Below, in pieces: positions 1-11,461 of a stretch of DNA of 64,000 nt. Position 1 is the stretch's first letter; the number at the start of each line of letters is the position of its first letter. Below the pieces are notes generated by a model. The model was not told the origin of the DNA. It saw nothing but the letters and a program-made list of their open reading frames with translations, and did no database searches. This stretch comes from Nigrospora sphaerica (taxonomy: Eukaryota; Ascomycota; Sordariomycetes; Amphisphaeriales; Apiosporaceae). The stretch lies in contig JAGVVL010000027.1 of assembly GCA_018287875.1 (NCBI GenBank), positions 1,054,001 through 1,118,000 on the forward strand. Reading direction: 5' to 3'. Both the position numbers and the translations under genes were made by a program.

Positions 1-509
1 TGTAGTCGGCGGATCCGCCATCCGCCCCTTTCCCCAAAGCCAAGCGTCAGCACCAGCACCATGAGTGAATGCGCAAGGCAGCACAAAAGGGGAGAGGATT
101 CGCACGCACCCGTCGTCAGCTGCAGCACCCACGGCGGAAACCGCGGCTCGTCGTCGTCGGCCCTCCAGATGACGGGCCAGCGGCTTCGCTCCGCCACCAC
201 CTTGCGGTAGTCGACGCAAAAGGCCATGGGCGCAACCCAGGGACACCGGCCCTCAATGTAGGGCAGGTGGGCCATCAGCGCGACCACCTCGCCCGTCTTG
301 TTCAGCCCGCACGCGGCCACGTTCTCGGCCGTGATGCCCGGCCAGCCGCCCGGCGGCGCCGCCCGGACCGCCGACGGCTCGATGTGCGGGAGGCTTCGGT
401 AGAACGACTCGAGGGCCTCGACCGCGGCGTCGCGCGAATAGGTAGAGGGGAACGGCAGGCGGGGGTCGGGCGGGAGGAGACGTGGATCCGGCGTTGCGAT
501 TGACGACAT
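1..509 (-). CDS. Unrecognised fungal protein, 5' part only (runs off the window)
   Basis: Exon 1 is 110-509. It starts at the ATG whose complement is at 507-509 and codes for about 133 residues rich in Pro and Arg, with the readable stretches FPSTYSRDAAVEALESFY, GWPGITAENVAACGLNK and VVALMAHLPYI. A GTGCGT donor follows at 109-104. A CTGAC branch site and an AAAG acceptor lead into a second exon covering 27-1, so the gene continues beyond the left edge. The protein is soluble, with no signal peptide, and I do not recognise its family. Similar short proteins with a GWP..T and a hydrophobic LPYI segment occur as uncharacterised fungal proteins. The plus-strand ORF over it (69-503) is an antisense shadow. 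Confidence 0.6.
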   Translation of the reverse strand, partial: MSSIATPDPRLLPPDPRLPFPSTYSRDAAVEALESFYRSLPHIEPSAVRAAPPGGWPGITAENVAACGLNKTGEVVALMAHLPYIEGRCPWVAPMAFCVDYRKVVAERSRWPVIWRADDDEPRFPPWVLQLTTGACESSPLLCCLAHSLMVLVLTLGFGERGGWRIRRL

Positions 510-872
510 GCTGGGCTACAGTTCCAAGAAGAGATTATCAGGCCTGGTGGCGCAGGTTGGGGAATAACACGTGCAAGAAGGGTAAAGCCAGCCTTCTCCG
601 GTGGGAAGAGCTGCGACTATTTATAACCTAAGCGGCCAGGGGTCCGAAAGAGGTAATGCCCCGGTCCGTGCACATGCAGGGCGCAGACGTACCCATCCAT
701 GCAATGCCGGCAGTATTGGGTGCCGCACTGCGGCGATGCAACCCCGCGGGCATATCTGCGTCCCTACCGGCTGGCAATGGACCGCCATGTACCACCACGA
801 ACCGCCGCTTTTGTGATGGCCAAAGTGCTGTTGTTTATACTACGTGTGCATCTGCTTGGGGTTGTCTCGGGC
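510..872. other. Intergenic, tail of LysM gene to start of left-edge gene
   Basis: This is 363 bp between the 3' end of the LysM gene and the start of the leftmost gene. It should hold that gene's promoter and the LysM 3' UTR. A TATTTATAA-like stretch lies near 617-625. I see no repeat or RNA gene. Confidence 0.5.
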
Positions 873-3362
873 TCACCCGCTCACGCCAACACAGTAGTAT
901 TCCTTGGCCCAGAAGGAGCTACCGCAGTTCTCCCCGTTGGCACCGAGCACGGTGTTCCACGCATAAAGTTGAGCCGTGGTGATGCCGTGAGCAGCGGCAA
1001 AATCGTAGCAGCCGAGCCCGCCGTCGGCCTCGGCGAACTTGACACAGTTGGCCGCTATGCCGCTTTGCGTGGGTCCCGGCGCCGCGACCCGGGTCGTCGT
1101 GGTTGCAGGGAGGCTCCGGGTCGTCGTGGTCGGCGCGGGCGTGCCGGCCGAGACGATGCCCACGCAGTAGTACTCTTGGGCCCACAGCTGGGTGCCGCAG
1201 TTCTCGCCGTGGCTGCCGAGCACGGCGTTCCAGGCGTACAGCTGCGCGTTGGTGATGTGGTTGCGGACGGCAAAGGCGTCGCAGGAGTCGCCCTTGACGG
1301 CGCTGGCATACCGGTTGCAGCCGGGCGCGATGCCGCTCTGCGTCGGGCCCGGTGCCGGCGCCGCGCTTGTCGGCGGAGCCGTGCGCGTGCCGATGCAGTA
1401 GTACTCGCTCGCCCACAGCGCCGTTGTGCAGTCCTTGCCGTCGGTGCCGAGGACCGGGTTCCACGCGTACAGCTGCGACGGCTGGACCCCGTGCCCCATG
1501 GCGAAGTCATAACAGCCCTGGCCCGCCGTGGCCGACGCGAAGTTGTTACACTGGTGTTCGGGAATCAGTGGACGTCAAAAGCGCGACCACGCTATGGGAA
1601 GGTGCAGACGTACGTTGGACACGAGGCCGTCTTGGGTTGGGCTCGGTGCAGATCCTCCCGATACGGGATTGGCAGTGGCGCCGGGGTCGACTGTGCTGGT
1701 CGGCGTCACAACGCCTCCAGCTCCGCCACGCTGCTGGTTGTTCGCATCCGCGGCCGTTCCAAGAGGGGGCGGAGGGAGTGAATACTTTCCCGTGTTACCG
1801 GGGGCGCTGATCTAGTTAGTGGGGGCCTAATCGGTTAACAGCCACGACGCCCGTCACTCACCTCACGCAGACAAGCTGGCCCGCTGTGGGGGCATCACAT
1901 AGACCGAGAATGTACCTGTTCCAACTCATGAACTGCGACAGCGTGACGTTGCCCTCGATTCCAGCCGCGATGCTCGTACTTAGGAGAGTCAGTCCCGGGC
2001 GGCTCCAACGGCGGTAGGGAAAAAGGAAGAAAAGCGTAGCGTGCCACTCGATCAGCTTCAGCACGTGGACTTACCAGGTGTCACCATCAGCGACTTGCTG
2101 GAGCTTACAAGGCAGCGGCAAGCATGAACCCCCCTTCAGGTTGCAAGTATCGCCATCCAGAAACCGCTGCAAGGTGCCGCTGCCGACTCCGTATTGACGA
2201 GAGACGGAGTCGCAGTTGGGTGCCTCATCCCGGCGGGCATGCAAAGAACCCGCGGAAGGATTCCCGAAAAGCCCGAGCCAGCCGCGGCTATCACTTCGCT
2301 TTGCATGTCCGACAATCTGACCAAGACAGGTCGTCGCCGCAGCAGGCACGGAGGCCGCCGTCGTGGTGGCCACCCCCGATGATGTGCCCAGGTAGGTTGA
2401 AGTCAAAGGGGCTGCATTCTCGTACGCGTCGGGCATACGCACGGTGAACTCGGGAAGTGAAACGTTGCACACGTCTTGAATGTCAAACAGCTGTTCCACC
2501 AGGTAGTCTGAGTGGTCTGAGTCTGGCAGAAACTGCGACGTGACACGGGCATACAGCTGGCTGATGAAGCAGTTGTTACACAGCTTTGTTTTGTCAGTTA
2601 GAGTGCGAAGAGTCGGCATCGTGTTAGGACACCCACGATGCTGTCCTCGTAGAGGCTGGCCATTCGTACACCGTCCCCGGAGCACATGAGGTCTGTCGGA
2701 GTGGCAGCGCAGTCAACCGCCGACACGTCTGCGCCAACCCAGTTCTGTGACTCGGTAAGGCACCAGGTGTAATTCGCCGACCTTCCCGTTCCGCGTCAGT
2801 TATCAGATCAGGCATTCTACCCAGAACTGGCTTTTGCTAGAGGCCTGCACCATGGACGCCTGACGCAGATGGAAGTTTGGCTTACCAAGACTCGAGACAG
2901 GCAAAGTTCACATTGTCGACGAAGCGCTCCGTCACGGTCCATATAGGCACAAGACGACCGTAAGCCGTGAAGTACTGCTCATCACAGGCAGCCGCAGCGG
3001 CTCCGTTCCATGCACTGACGGCCGTGGAGCAGCCAGTCGAGCAAATGTCGGTGACGTTGTCCTCTGTCCACCAGTAATTCTCGAGAGACTGCGTCATCTG
3101 CAGAAGAGTCTGGTCACATTCCGGGATCGTCTGGTTTCTGCAATTTCTATGTCAGCGGTGTTCGCGTGTGCTCCTGGAATGATAGGAGGTCCTCAGAGCC
3201 GCGCCGTGAGGAAACCCACAATGCTTGCACGCATGCTGTGCTGATGTTCAGGGACTTGGCTAGTCTATCTGCCGTCACGCCCGGGTACAAATTGAACTCG
3301 GCGAGCCCGCCTCGAATGAAGAGGCATACCAGAAACACACGAAAAAAAGCGTGGGCCGGCAT
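873..3362 (-). CDS. Secreted LysM-domain protein, 678 aa, 7 exons
   Basis: Exons (minus): 3220-3362, 2886-3137, 2637-2781, 2075-2583, 1867-1978, 1614-1811, 873-1550. Phases fit and give 678 residues. The N-terminus MPAHAFFRVFLVCLFIRGG is a signal peptide, followed by the EFNLYPG region and the Cys-rich N-domain usual in long fungal LysM proteins. The LysM part has a diverged first module (CDSVSRQYGV), a module with NVTLSQFMSWN, then three near-identical modules (QLYAWNPVLG, QLYAWNAVLG, QLYAWNTVLG), each closed by EYYC. Pro/Thr-rich linkers separate them. The family binds chitin oligomers; some members act as effectors or protect fungal walls. It is divergent from the chitinase gene at 4621, a pairing known for subgroup C chitinases. 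Intron 5 uses the first of two possible donors (GTGAGG at 1866), the choice that keeps frame. There are no internal stops and the gene looks intact. Confidence 0.92.
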
Positions 3363-4620
3363 GGTTGCAACAGTGGTCGGAGAACCAGTTGACTCCGGTT
3401 TGGAACAGACAGACGCAAGGCGGCAGGCCAGGCGGAGTATATGGCCGAGTCAACACATATAACAGACAAGCGATGCGCGGACCCTCTTCTTTGACCATAG
3501 TCCGGTTGATGCCGCAGACCCGGACGACGCCCTACCCTTCGCGTGTGGGCAAAGGGCCTCGCCAGTCACTCAGCCAAGAGCCGCTATCGCGATCCTGTGG
3601 CAGCTGATGGTGCCTGAAGCATGCGGAGACGGGCATCCTTCAGCCGCAAGGGTGTTTTAATATGCGGATATATGCACGGATCAATAGCGCCTACGGACCC
3701 GCCCGAACAGGTGTCTGGCCCCGATGGTCTCGTCCAAGAGGGAAGGGGGCCGCCGTGACAAGGTGCGCTGATTCGCGCACTCGAATAGGCGGGGCCGTTG
3801 TGGATGCCCGTCAGTCGAAGCCGTGAGGGGCGCCAGCCAGGAATGGATGGCCAAGAAGTGGACAAGCCTTGTGGAAAAGGCTTGTCTAATGCTTGTCGTA
3901 CACGCCAAGACCCCTGGTCGGCCCGCCCAACTTCAACTAGTGCTGACAACATGCTCGCCTGTTCCTGAGTTGTGCGCGCCTCAACGGCAAACTGGGACGA
4001 AAATAGTCCCTCAACGGTGTGGGACACTAACTGCATTCCGTATCCACCGCGCGCGCCCGTAAGCATGGCACGTTTTCTTTGGAGCAAAACATGAGCCGGG
4101 CTGGCTCACTTCGGCTTACCATCCCCTTCGAGGACGCCCCACGCTGACATGCGTTAGGGGTCTTACCTAGTATGTCCTTATTTGGAAGGTTCTGTAAGAC
4201 CTCGTGAGCCATATGGAACTGTGCCGCAGTTGACCACCGAAGCGCTTCAAACTCCAGTCCGTGTGGTATCAACAGAACGACGCGCCTGTGGAGTGTACCG
4301 CGGCTCGGCTAAAATAGTTACTGCAACCCGAAATTGCGGCTGAACCGCGCATGCGCTCCGGCCCTCGTGCTGGAGTATGTCGCCACAGTCATTGGCCAAC
4401 AACGATGGAAGACCCGGTGTTGGACAGGGCCGTAGCTTTTGCCGTTGTGGGCACGCTCGCGTCAAGCGTCCCTCGTGCTCTGCCTTGGTGGGCAAAATGA
4501 TAATATACAAAAACTACCCCAGCTGCGCCATCCCGTTCCCGGTGTCGTACAGGCTGTTGCCGGCGCAAGTAGCCAGAATCTCTTGCAGCGGTGGCGTTTT
4601 GCCTGGGACCTCGTGCCACC
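3363..4620. promoter_or_regulatory. Bidirectional promoter region between LysM and chitinase genes
   Basis: These 1258 bp separate two divergent start codons. Several ORFs of 75-167 codons cross it (for example 3584-4087 minus), but none has a signal peptide, a recognisable domain or convincing codon use. I treat the stretch as a shared promoter. The close divergent pairing suggests co-expression of the two chitin-directed genes. I could not name a specific transcription-factor site with confidence. Confidence 0.5.
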
Positions 4621-7600
4621 ATGTCTCTTACCACGCGGTTCGTTCGCATTCTCGCGGTGGCCCTTGTTATCGTCTCTTCTACTCAAGCAACACCGCACGT
4701 CCTCCCATCTCGCGACCAAAGCCGCGGATTGCGCTTGGATGGGGCAACCGACCACATTTCCCTGGCACTTCAGGGCCGCGGCCTTCCGACGGGGACGTGT
4801 AACGCCAACACCCCTTGTGAGAACGCCGCGTGCTGTGGTACGAATGGGCTGTGTGGCTATTCGCCAACCGAATGTGGTGCAGGGAACTGCACGTCCAACT
4901 GCGACGCCAAGGCTGAATGCGGCCAGTACGGGAAGCCAGGCAGTCAAAAATGCCCTCTCGGTGTGTGCTGCTCACAGTTCGGGTAGGTTGATTTCAAGTT
5001 GGAAGAGTTCCACGTTGGCTAAGAAGTTCTAGATTCTGCGGGTCTACGAATGACTTTTGCGATGCCAAGAAAGGCTGTCAGAAGGTACGGACACGTGGTT
5101 CGCGGACGAGATGACTCGGAAATCGCGTCTGTCTAACCAGAGCGGGTATAGGACTATGGCGGATGCGGTGATGTGAAGCGGCCGAGTTGTTCGGGGAACT
5201 CCATCGCCAAGCGCACGATTGGGTACTACGAGGCTTGGGCCAATACGCGACCCTGTGACAAGGTCTCACCCGAGGATCTCAACCTGAACGGATACACGCA
5301 CATCAACTTCGCCTTTGCTTTTTTCGACCCGAGCACCTTCGAGATTGCCCCCATGGACTCCCCCAGCGGCACTCTGTACAGCCGCTTCACCGTGAGCCAT
5401 CTGCGCGCCCCTCGGTTACCTCCATCTTTCCACTGACCGTCTCAGGATTTGAAACGGAACAACGCCGGTCTTCAGACTTGGATCTCGGTTGGCGGCTGGT
5501 CCTTCACGGACCCGGGCCCTACGCGAAATGCGTTTAGCGTCATGACAAGCACCGCCGCCAACCGTCAAAAGTTCATCACGGGTCTCATAAACTTCATGGA
5601 GAACTACGGCTTCGACGGCGTGGATCTGGACTGGGAGTATCCCCAGGCCGACGATCGCGGCGGCGTCACGGCGGATAAGGCAAACTATGTCTCGCTGGCC
5701 AAGGAGCTCAAGGCTGCATTTGGTACGTTCCCGTCAGACAGTAAATCTGTTCGATGTTGCCCGGGGTGGCCGACACAGCCTTCACCATTCTTGTGTCCAT
5801 GCTTACACGCGCCTTCGTATAGGGGACCGTTATGGCATTTCAATGACGCTACCCACCTCGTATTGGTACCTGCAACATTTTGATCTGGCCGCAATCCAGC
5901 CCAGTGTTGATTGGTTTAACTTTATGACGTATGACTGTGAGTGAGCCCATTCGCGCTGGTACCTCTAGATACTTGTACACTTGGAAAGCTGCCAGTTCCG
6001 CTGACCCCCCCCCTAGTACACGGAACGTGGGACGCCCAGTCCAAGTTTATTGGCCCGTTTGTCGCTCCGCATACGAACGTGAGCATACACATGTTGTGTT
6101 GGCAGTTTTATCTGTTGCATGCTAATAAACTTCACGCAGGTTTCCGAAATCGACATGGGTATGGACTTGCTTTGGCGGGCAGGAGTCAAGCCTGAGAAGG
6201 TTGTCATGGGTCTCGGATGGGTATGTACTCACACTAGGTCTTCACCTCAGGACCTTGCAGGTCGAAAACCACGGCTAACGTCCCCGGTCGGCGTAGTACG
6301 GACGAAGCTTTACTCTGGTCGACCCGGCGTGCAATACGCCAAACGGAGTGTGCCAGTTCAACGGTGGTGCGCAGCCCGGGCCTTGTTCTAATGCCTCCGG
6401 CATCCTTACACTCAAGGAGATCGAGGACGTACTCGACTACAACTCCGTTAAACCCGTGTGGGATAAGAAGGCCATGGTGAAGTATGCCACATGGGACACA
6501 AACCAGTGGGTCTCGTACGACGACGATGACACGTTTGACCAGAAGCGCGAATTCGCCAATTCCAGGTGCCTCGGAGGAACGATGGTATGGCTTCCGCATT
6601 GGGTCCTCTATCGAAAGGATAACTACCATGCAGTAATGTGTCGGCTAACATCTCATTCAACAGGTGTGGGCGATGGACCAGAGAGACCAAGGCGGAGACA
6701 ACGGGCTTGCTCCTGCACCCGGCGTCACTACCGGCCAACAGGAGGACGCCAAGCAGATGAGCGAGGACCTTGCAGCCGGTATTACCTGCTACACTACCGA
6801 CTGTGGCGCGCAGTGCAAAAAGGGAACGAACCGGGTGACGCAGATGAACGGGCAGCCGGGCAAGCTCTCCACCAAAGACCGCTGTCCCAAAGATAGCTAC
6901 CGCACGCTGTGCTGCAGCGACGGCACAACGATGGGAAGCTGCCGCTGGCGGGGATACCGGGGCCTGGGCTTGTCTTGCATGGGGGGCTGTGCCGACGACG
7001 AGACAGAGGTGGTGCAAGACACAAACAACCACGGCAAAGACGGCGACCAGACGTGTAACGGCGGCATCCAGAGCTACTGCTGCAAGGACTTCAAGTCAGC
7101 GCCGACCAAAGAGGAGCTTGAGGAGGAGGCCAAGGAGAAGGCCGCGGACCTGGCCGAGCAGGCGGCCGAGCAGGCAGCCTTGGACATTGCGGCAAAGGCC
7201 TTCTGCCGCATCGCCATCCCGGCCCTGCTCGCTCCGCTGGAACTTATCGAAGCTGCCATCCCCATCATCGGTAAGTCGGATTGTTCCGGTCGGCCGTACC
7301 GTGCCTGGGTGGCGATGCTAACCGGGCCCACCGTGCTCTCCAGGCGAGATCCTCGACATTGCGGAAATCGCCGCGACGCCGGCCCTGATCCAGCTGTGCA
7401 CCAAGGGGATTGAGAAGGAGGGTAAAGCCGTCTTCAAGGTCTTCGGGAAACAACACTCGGTCACCTTCGACCGGCCCACCAAGACGGTCTCGCGGCCGCC
7501 CAAGTCCAGCCACTCGCCAGCCAAGACGTCCTCTTGCCCGGCGGGAGGCGCTCGGCGGGCCGCCCGGGACGGTGGTGCGCTGCTGGAGGCGCGTGCAGGG

Positions 7601-8704
7601 CGTTGCAAGAGGAAGCGCACCGTCACATATAAAAGCGTCACGACCGAGATCAGCGTTGCCAGCGTCCATGTCAACGGCATTGCGTGCAATGCGGCGGCTG
7701 GCTACCCCCAGGCGTGCCTGAACTACCAGTCGGTCGTCCATAACTACCCCGAGTACGCGACCATCACCTGTCCCTGGAGGAAACCGGCCGAGGACCCGGA
7801 CCGGCCGGTCCTGAAGCAGTTTCAGGCGCAGCGCAGGCGCGATCTGTGGGACGGCTTCATCGGGGCCCCCAACGGCTGTTCCCCTGACGAGTTTCCCCCA
7901 GCCATCATGGCCGAGGTCAACGACAACTGGGAGCATCTCACGAGCCTGGCCAACAAGTTCCCCCAGATCGAGCGATACATGTCTGCCAAGCCCGCCGCGG
8001 CCAAGGGTCAAATGGTGCGATATCTCGATTTGGTCGAGAATCGCAATGCGGGCAAGATTTTCAACAAGTGCATCCAGCCCCCTCACTGGGACGTGGGACA
8101 TACCTCCACCATCACGCAGACGACCGAGGGGCTGGAGACGGAATGGATCGTGTCCCGGATCGACATGACGCGTACCGCATTCACCCTGGACTTTGCAGGC
8201 CTGGACGGGTACACCGACTACGGCATCGAGGACAACGTGTGCGTGCCCAAGTTCAACGGCGCATCCCACTGGGGCTACGCGCTGTTTAACGAGGACAAGT
8301 GGTTCAACACGCACCCCCAGGAGGAGAAGCTGCAGGATGTCTACAAGCAGGGGCCCCAGGCCATTCCGGCGAACGGGAAGCGCTGGGTCGACTCGGTCGG
8401 CCTCGTCATCAGCGGCGCCAACGCGACGCGCGTGGCCACGGACGAGGAGCTCCGGGAGCACATGGGCTTCGACGCCTGCAGCGGCGCCGGCTGTGCCCGC
8501 GAGATGAAGGCCCTCCGGCACGTTGTCGACGTCATGAAGGAGCAGGCGAGCCGGCCGGTCGAGGCCAGCAAGCTGCAGGGCGCGCCCGCGGCGGCGACGC
8601 CGACCGGGGACGCGCCGGCTGTCGCCGTGGAAGCACCCAGGCAGGCCGGGTCGGAGAGCAAAGCTTTGCTGCCGCGGGAGACAGGCCTCGTTGATGTAGT
8701 GTAG
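4621..8704 (+). CDS. Killer-toxin-like subgroup C chitinase (ChtBD1-GH18), 1147 aa, 10 exons
   Basis: Exons: 4621-4982, 5033-5084, 5152-5391, 5446-5722, 5823-5936, 6017-6078, 6140-6220, 6297-6584, 6664-7270, 7344-8704; 3444 coding bases. The ATG at 4621 (GCCACCATG context) starts a signal peptide (RILAVALVIVSSTQA). A cysteine-rich chitin-binding type 1 region follows at about residues 60-135 (CCSQFGFCGSTNDFC), then GH18. GH18 carries SVGGW and the catalytic motif DGVDLDWE, with the proton donor Glu at about residue 282. The long C-terminal half has a Cys-rich segment (CCSDGTTMGSC), an Ala/Glu-rich helix and a tail typical of proteins resembling the alpha/beta subunit of yeast killer toxin. 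Such enzymes hydrolyse chitin extracellularly and are linked to fungus-fungus antagonism or self-wall remodelling. The gene is intact and its neighbour is the divergent LysM gene. Confidence 0.93.
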
Positions 8705-9117
8705 TGGCATCATAAAACACGGGGATATCGTAGTGTTCAAGTCGATGTTAACCTCACAGGCGGCTGGCTTGCCGGCCATCATGGGCTTATAAGTGTTGAG
8801 TTGTTGGCAGCGAGTTTCTAATTTATAACAATTTATCCATCTTTAGCCACATGGGACATGAGATACGGAGAGATCATGCGGCGGTAAGGTGTTCCATGTT
8901 ATGCGGGGCAGTGTGTAGTGCTGGTGTTTTATGTAATCACCCCCTTTGACTTCAACGACGTGGCCGTATTTACGTCAGTACCGGTAGGGATATGGATTTA
9001 AAGTTAAGAGAGTCCTGGGCCAATCTGAAATCTGAGATTGAAGTTCGTAGAGCAGTTGTCTATGATATCATTTTATCACAATAGGATTTCTTTTCTTGCA
9101 GCAGTCTGTCCTGAGGG
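8705..9117. other. Intergenic, chitinase 3' flank
   Basis: This is 413 bp, more AT-rich than the chitinase gene, between the chitinase stop codon and the 3' tail of LINE copy 1. It should contain the chitinase terminator. I see no gene or repeat in it. Confidence 0.5.
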
Positions 9118-11276
9118 TATTATTATTATTATTATTATTGTTCTTACACCTAGCGACCTATCTAGGCCATGAGGACCCCCTGCGCATCTTAGCCTAGGAA
9201 AACCGTTCCGGGCTAACGTCCGGCCGGGTGAAAAACCTAGGTTCCGCTGCGTCGTACCGCTTCTATCTACTCTTTGACCTGCCATACCGAGATCGGGCTC
9301 AGCGCGCCCGCTTCCTAGCTGATAAGTTGATTCGCTAGCTGGAACATGTCCAGCCTTCCGGAGCGGAGTAGCCATCTCGCGATGATTCCTGCTTTTCCTG
9401 GGGTGTCGAGCATCCTGTCCGTGTCTATCGGTCCTCCTAGAGCTTGGACGAGATGCTCTCGTCTTTCTCTTTCCCGTGGGCAGAAAACGAGGATATGCCG
9501 GACCGTCTCCCTGCCCTGACCGCAGGCGCACCAGGGGCTGTCGAAGCCTGGAACCCTGCGCTTAAAGAGGAAGTCTCGCAGCCCAATCTTGCCAGTCCTC
9601 GCTTGGACGAGGATGGAGCTCTCCGCCTTATGGAGTCCCTTATGGAGCTTGAGGACGTGCTTGTCTGGCGGTATCTTAGTTGCTGCCGGGGTTCGTGCTG
9701 TTCGATTTTGCTGCGCTTGTTGCCATCTTTGAAGCCAGTCTCTCTCCTCAGCCTTATGTGCTGAGTCTCCAGCTAGCCATTCGTCTAGCCACCTCTTACG
9801 ATCGGGAGCGTCGGGGCCTTTCGGTCTGCGCCGGCGAGTCGGTCTTGTTAGGATCCATCTAGCTGCGCTTGCGCATCTCGCTTGGATGAGTGATGCGATA
9901 CGCGGCTGTTGGAGCCTCTCTTCCGATGCCGCCACCCTTCTATTGAGCCACGTGTCTAGAGGGGACACGTAAGCTTCCGTTTCTAGTACTGCGGTGGCTG
10001 TGGCTTTGAAAGCTCCTGTGACCTTTCGGAGGCACTCTGTCTGGACGTCGTTAAGTGCCTTGGCTCTATTTTTCGAGATTTGGCGGTGCCACTCTGAAGC
10101 TCCATAGCCTATCGCAGACCGTACGACGGCTGTATAGACTTGGCGGGCTCGCTGGAGAGACGCGCCCCATGTCGAGCCGGCTATCCGGTCTAGAGCATAG
10201 GCCTGCGTCGCCATCTTCTTCGATATCGACTGGATGTGGACGTCCCAGCGGAGACGTCTATCCACCTGGATGCCAAGGACGCGGCAGGAGTCTTCTGGTT
10301 CGATTTCGTGGCCTTCTAAGGCTATCTTTGTGTCCGGACCTTTCCGTCTTCGAGAGAAGTGGACTAGGTGATATTTCTGGACTGCGAAGGTCATGCCGTG
10401 GCTGACTGCCCATTCTTTGCAGACCCTGTGAGCAGCTTCTAGCCGCTCGCAGGTCTGCTCGGGGTCTAAACCGAAGCCCACAAGGTTCGTGTCGTCTGCG
10501 AAGGCTATAGTGGCTATCCCTGGTACAGCGCGGAGAGCCTTATAAAGACCGGCTGTATAGAGGCAGAAGAGGATAGGCGATAAGGGTGAGCCCTGCGGGA
10601 CGCCTGCCGGGACTGGGATCTCGTCCGATTCCTGGCTGTCGAAGAATAGCGTAGTGGACCGGTTGGATAAGAAGCTTCGGATCCAGCTAATAGTCCATAT
10701 AGGGACCCTTAGCGCTCGCAGGTTAGCGAGGAGCCTCCCATGGTCGACCGAGTCGAAAGCGCCCGAAATATCCAGCGATAGAAGGGTTGCTGCGCCTCCA
10801 TGTTTCCGGGCTGTGCGGACTAGGTCCGTTAGCAACCGTAAGGCTGTTTCCGTGGAGCGGCCTTTCCGGTTGCCCATCTGTTCGTCCGGGAGCAGTCCGT
10901 TCTCTTCGGCAAAGCTAGCTAGCCGTTGCGCTAGTAGGCTCTCGATCGCTTTCCCTATAGTGTTGAGCAGCGCGATAGGTCTCCATCCGCCGGCTTGGTG
11001 ATACTTGTTTGGCTGCTTTCCTGGCTTCCGGAGGATAACGGTGACTGCTTTCCGGAACGCTCTTGGATAGTATCCTATATGCCAGCACGCTTCCGCTAGG
11101 GAGGCCAAGGCCTGGAAGAGGGGCTTTCCTAGGCGTTTAAGGAATCCGTTCGGAAGCTGGTCTGGTCCAGGTGCCTTCCACTGGCCTGCCTTGGTAAGGA
11201 CGTCTTGGACTTGTTCTGCTGTCACCTTGCTGTCCATATCGAGAGGCGCTGCGAGCCGGTTCGTTGTTCGGAAGCC
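9118..11276 (-). mobile_element. Non-LTR retrotransposon (LINE) copy 1, 5'-truncated
   Basis: On the minus strand the element runs from about 11276 to an (AAT)n tail at 9118-9139. The same 3' end, 'gtcgctaggtgtaag' followed by AAT repeats, closes copy 2 at about 52218 and a diverged fragment at about 55390. Comparison with copy 2 places the 5' truncation near 11276, where similarity stops just upstream of 'ggcttccga'. The endonuclease domain is missing. I could not find a clear target-site duplication. A simple-sequence 3' tail rather than poly-A is known in I- and Tad-related LINEs. Confidence 0.88.
9315..11237 (-). CDS. LINE reverse transcriptase fragment, 640 aa open frame
   Basis: This uninterrupted reading frame contains the reverse-transcriptase core. 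It has LLSLDISGAFDSVDHGRL (the first catalytic Asp region), GVPQGSPLSPILF, and FADDTNLV, which carries the catalytic Asp pair. A C-terminal zinc-knuckle-like CACGQGRETVRH..C follows at about residues 560-580. The frame is the 3' part of ORF2; the endonuclease part was lost by 5' truncation, so ATG 11237 is an internal methionine and not a natural start. The open frame suggests the copy is young, or was spared the decay seen in copy 2. It is probably inactive alone. Confidence 0.85.
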   Translation of the reverse strand: MDSKVTAEQVQDVLTKAGQWKAPGPDQLPNGFLKRLGKPLFQALASLAEACWHIGYYPRAFRKAVTVILRKPGKQPNKYHQAGGWRPIALLNTIGKAIESLLAQRLASFAEENGLLPDEQMGNRKGRSTETALRLLTDLVRTARKHGGAATLLSLDISGAFDSVDHGRLLANLRALRVPIWTISWIRSFLSNRSTTLFFDSQESDEIPVPAGVPQGSPLSPILFCLYTAGLYKALRAVPGIATIAFADDTNLVGFGLDPEQTCERLEAAHRVCKEWAVSHGMTFAVQKYHLVHFSRRRKGPDTKIALEGHEIEPEDSCRVLGIQVDRRLRWDVHIQSISKKMATQAYALDRIAGSTWGASLQRARQVYTAVVRSAIGYGASEWHRQISKNRAKALNDVQTECLRKVTGAFKATATAVLETEAYVSPLDTWLNRRVAASEERLQQPRIASLIQARCASAARWILTRPTRRRRPKGPDAPDRKRWLDEWLAGDSAHKAEERDWLQRWQQAQQNRTARTPAATKIPPDKHVLKLHKGLHKAESSILVQARTGKIGLRDFLFKRRVPGFDSPWCACGQGRETVRHILVFCPRERERREHLVQALGGPIDTDRMLDTPGKAGIIARWLLRSGRLDMFQLANQLIS

Positions 11277-11461
11277 GGTGTACGTAGCCAGTTGTATTGT
11301 TATGCTACGTTACCTCATACTTGCAACTTAAGGAGCTCACTTGAATACTTGATTTCTTGTTCATGCCTGTCTTTACCAACGCTCAGTCCTTTTCACGGGC
11401 TTGCGATGGACGACTTCAGCATATTAGACCTAGTGTACCCTGCTCTTGGGCTAAGTCGCGC

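Noticed and set aside
183..284. KS active-site motif KTGCSASL in the PKS (residues near 186) as an oddity
   Set aside because: This variant of the more common TACSSS motif is, as far as I know, normal in one group of fungal HR-PKSs; coordinates here are residue-scale, and the codons lie near 32845-32870.
699..1781. 360-codon plus ORF over the LysM gene
   Set aside because: It is the antisense shadow of GC-rich LysM exons; the minus strand has signal peptide, domains and splice sites.
3584..4087. 167-codon minus ORF between LysM and chitinase
   Set aside because: No signal peptide, domain or introns; competes with other ORFs in the same promoter region.
7265..8782. 505-codon minus ORF over the chitinase 3' exon
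   Set aside because: Long only because of high GC at third positions opposite; no domain, and the plus strand is fully explained by the chitinase.
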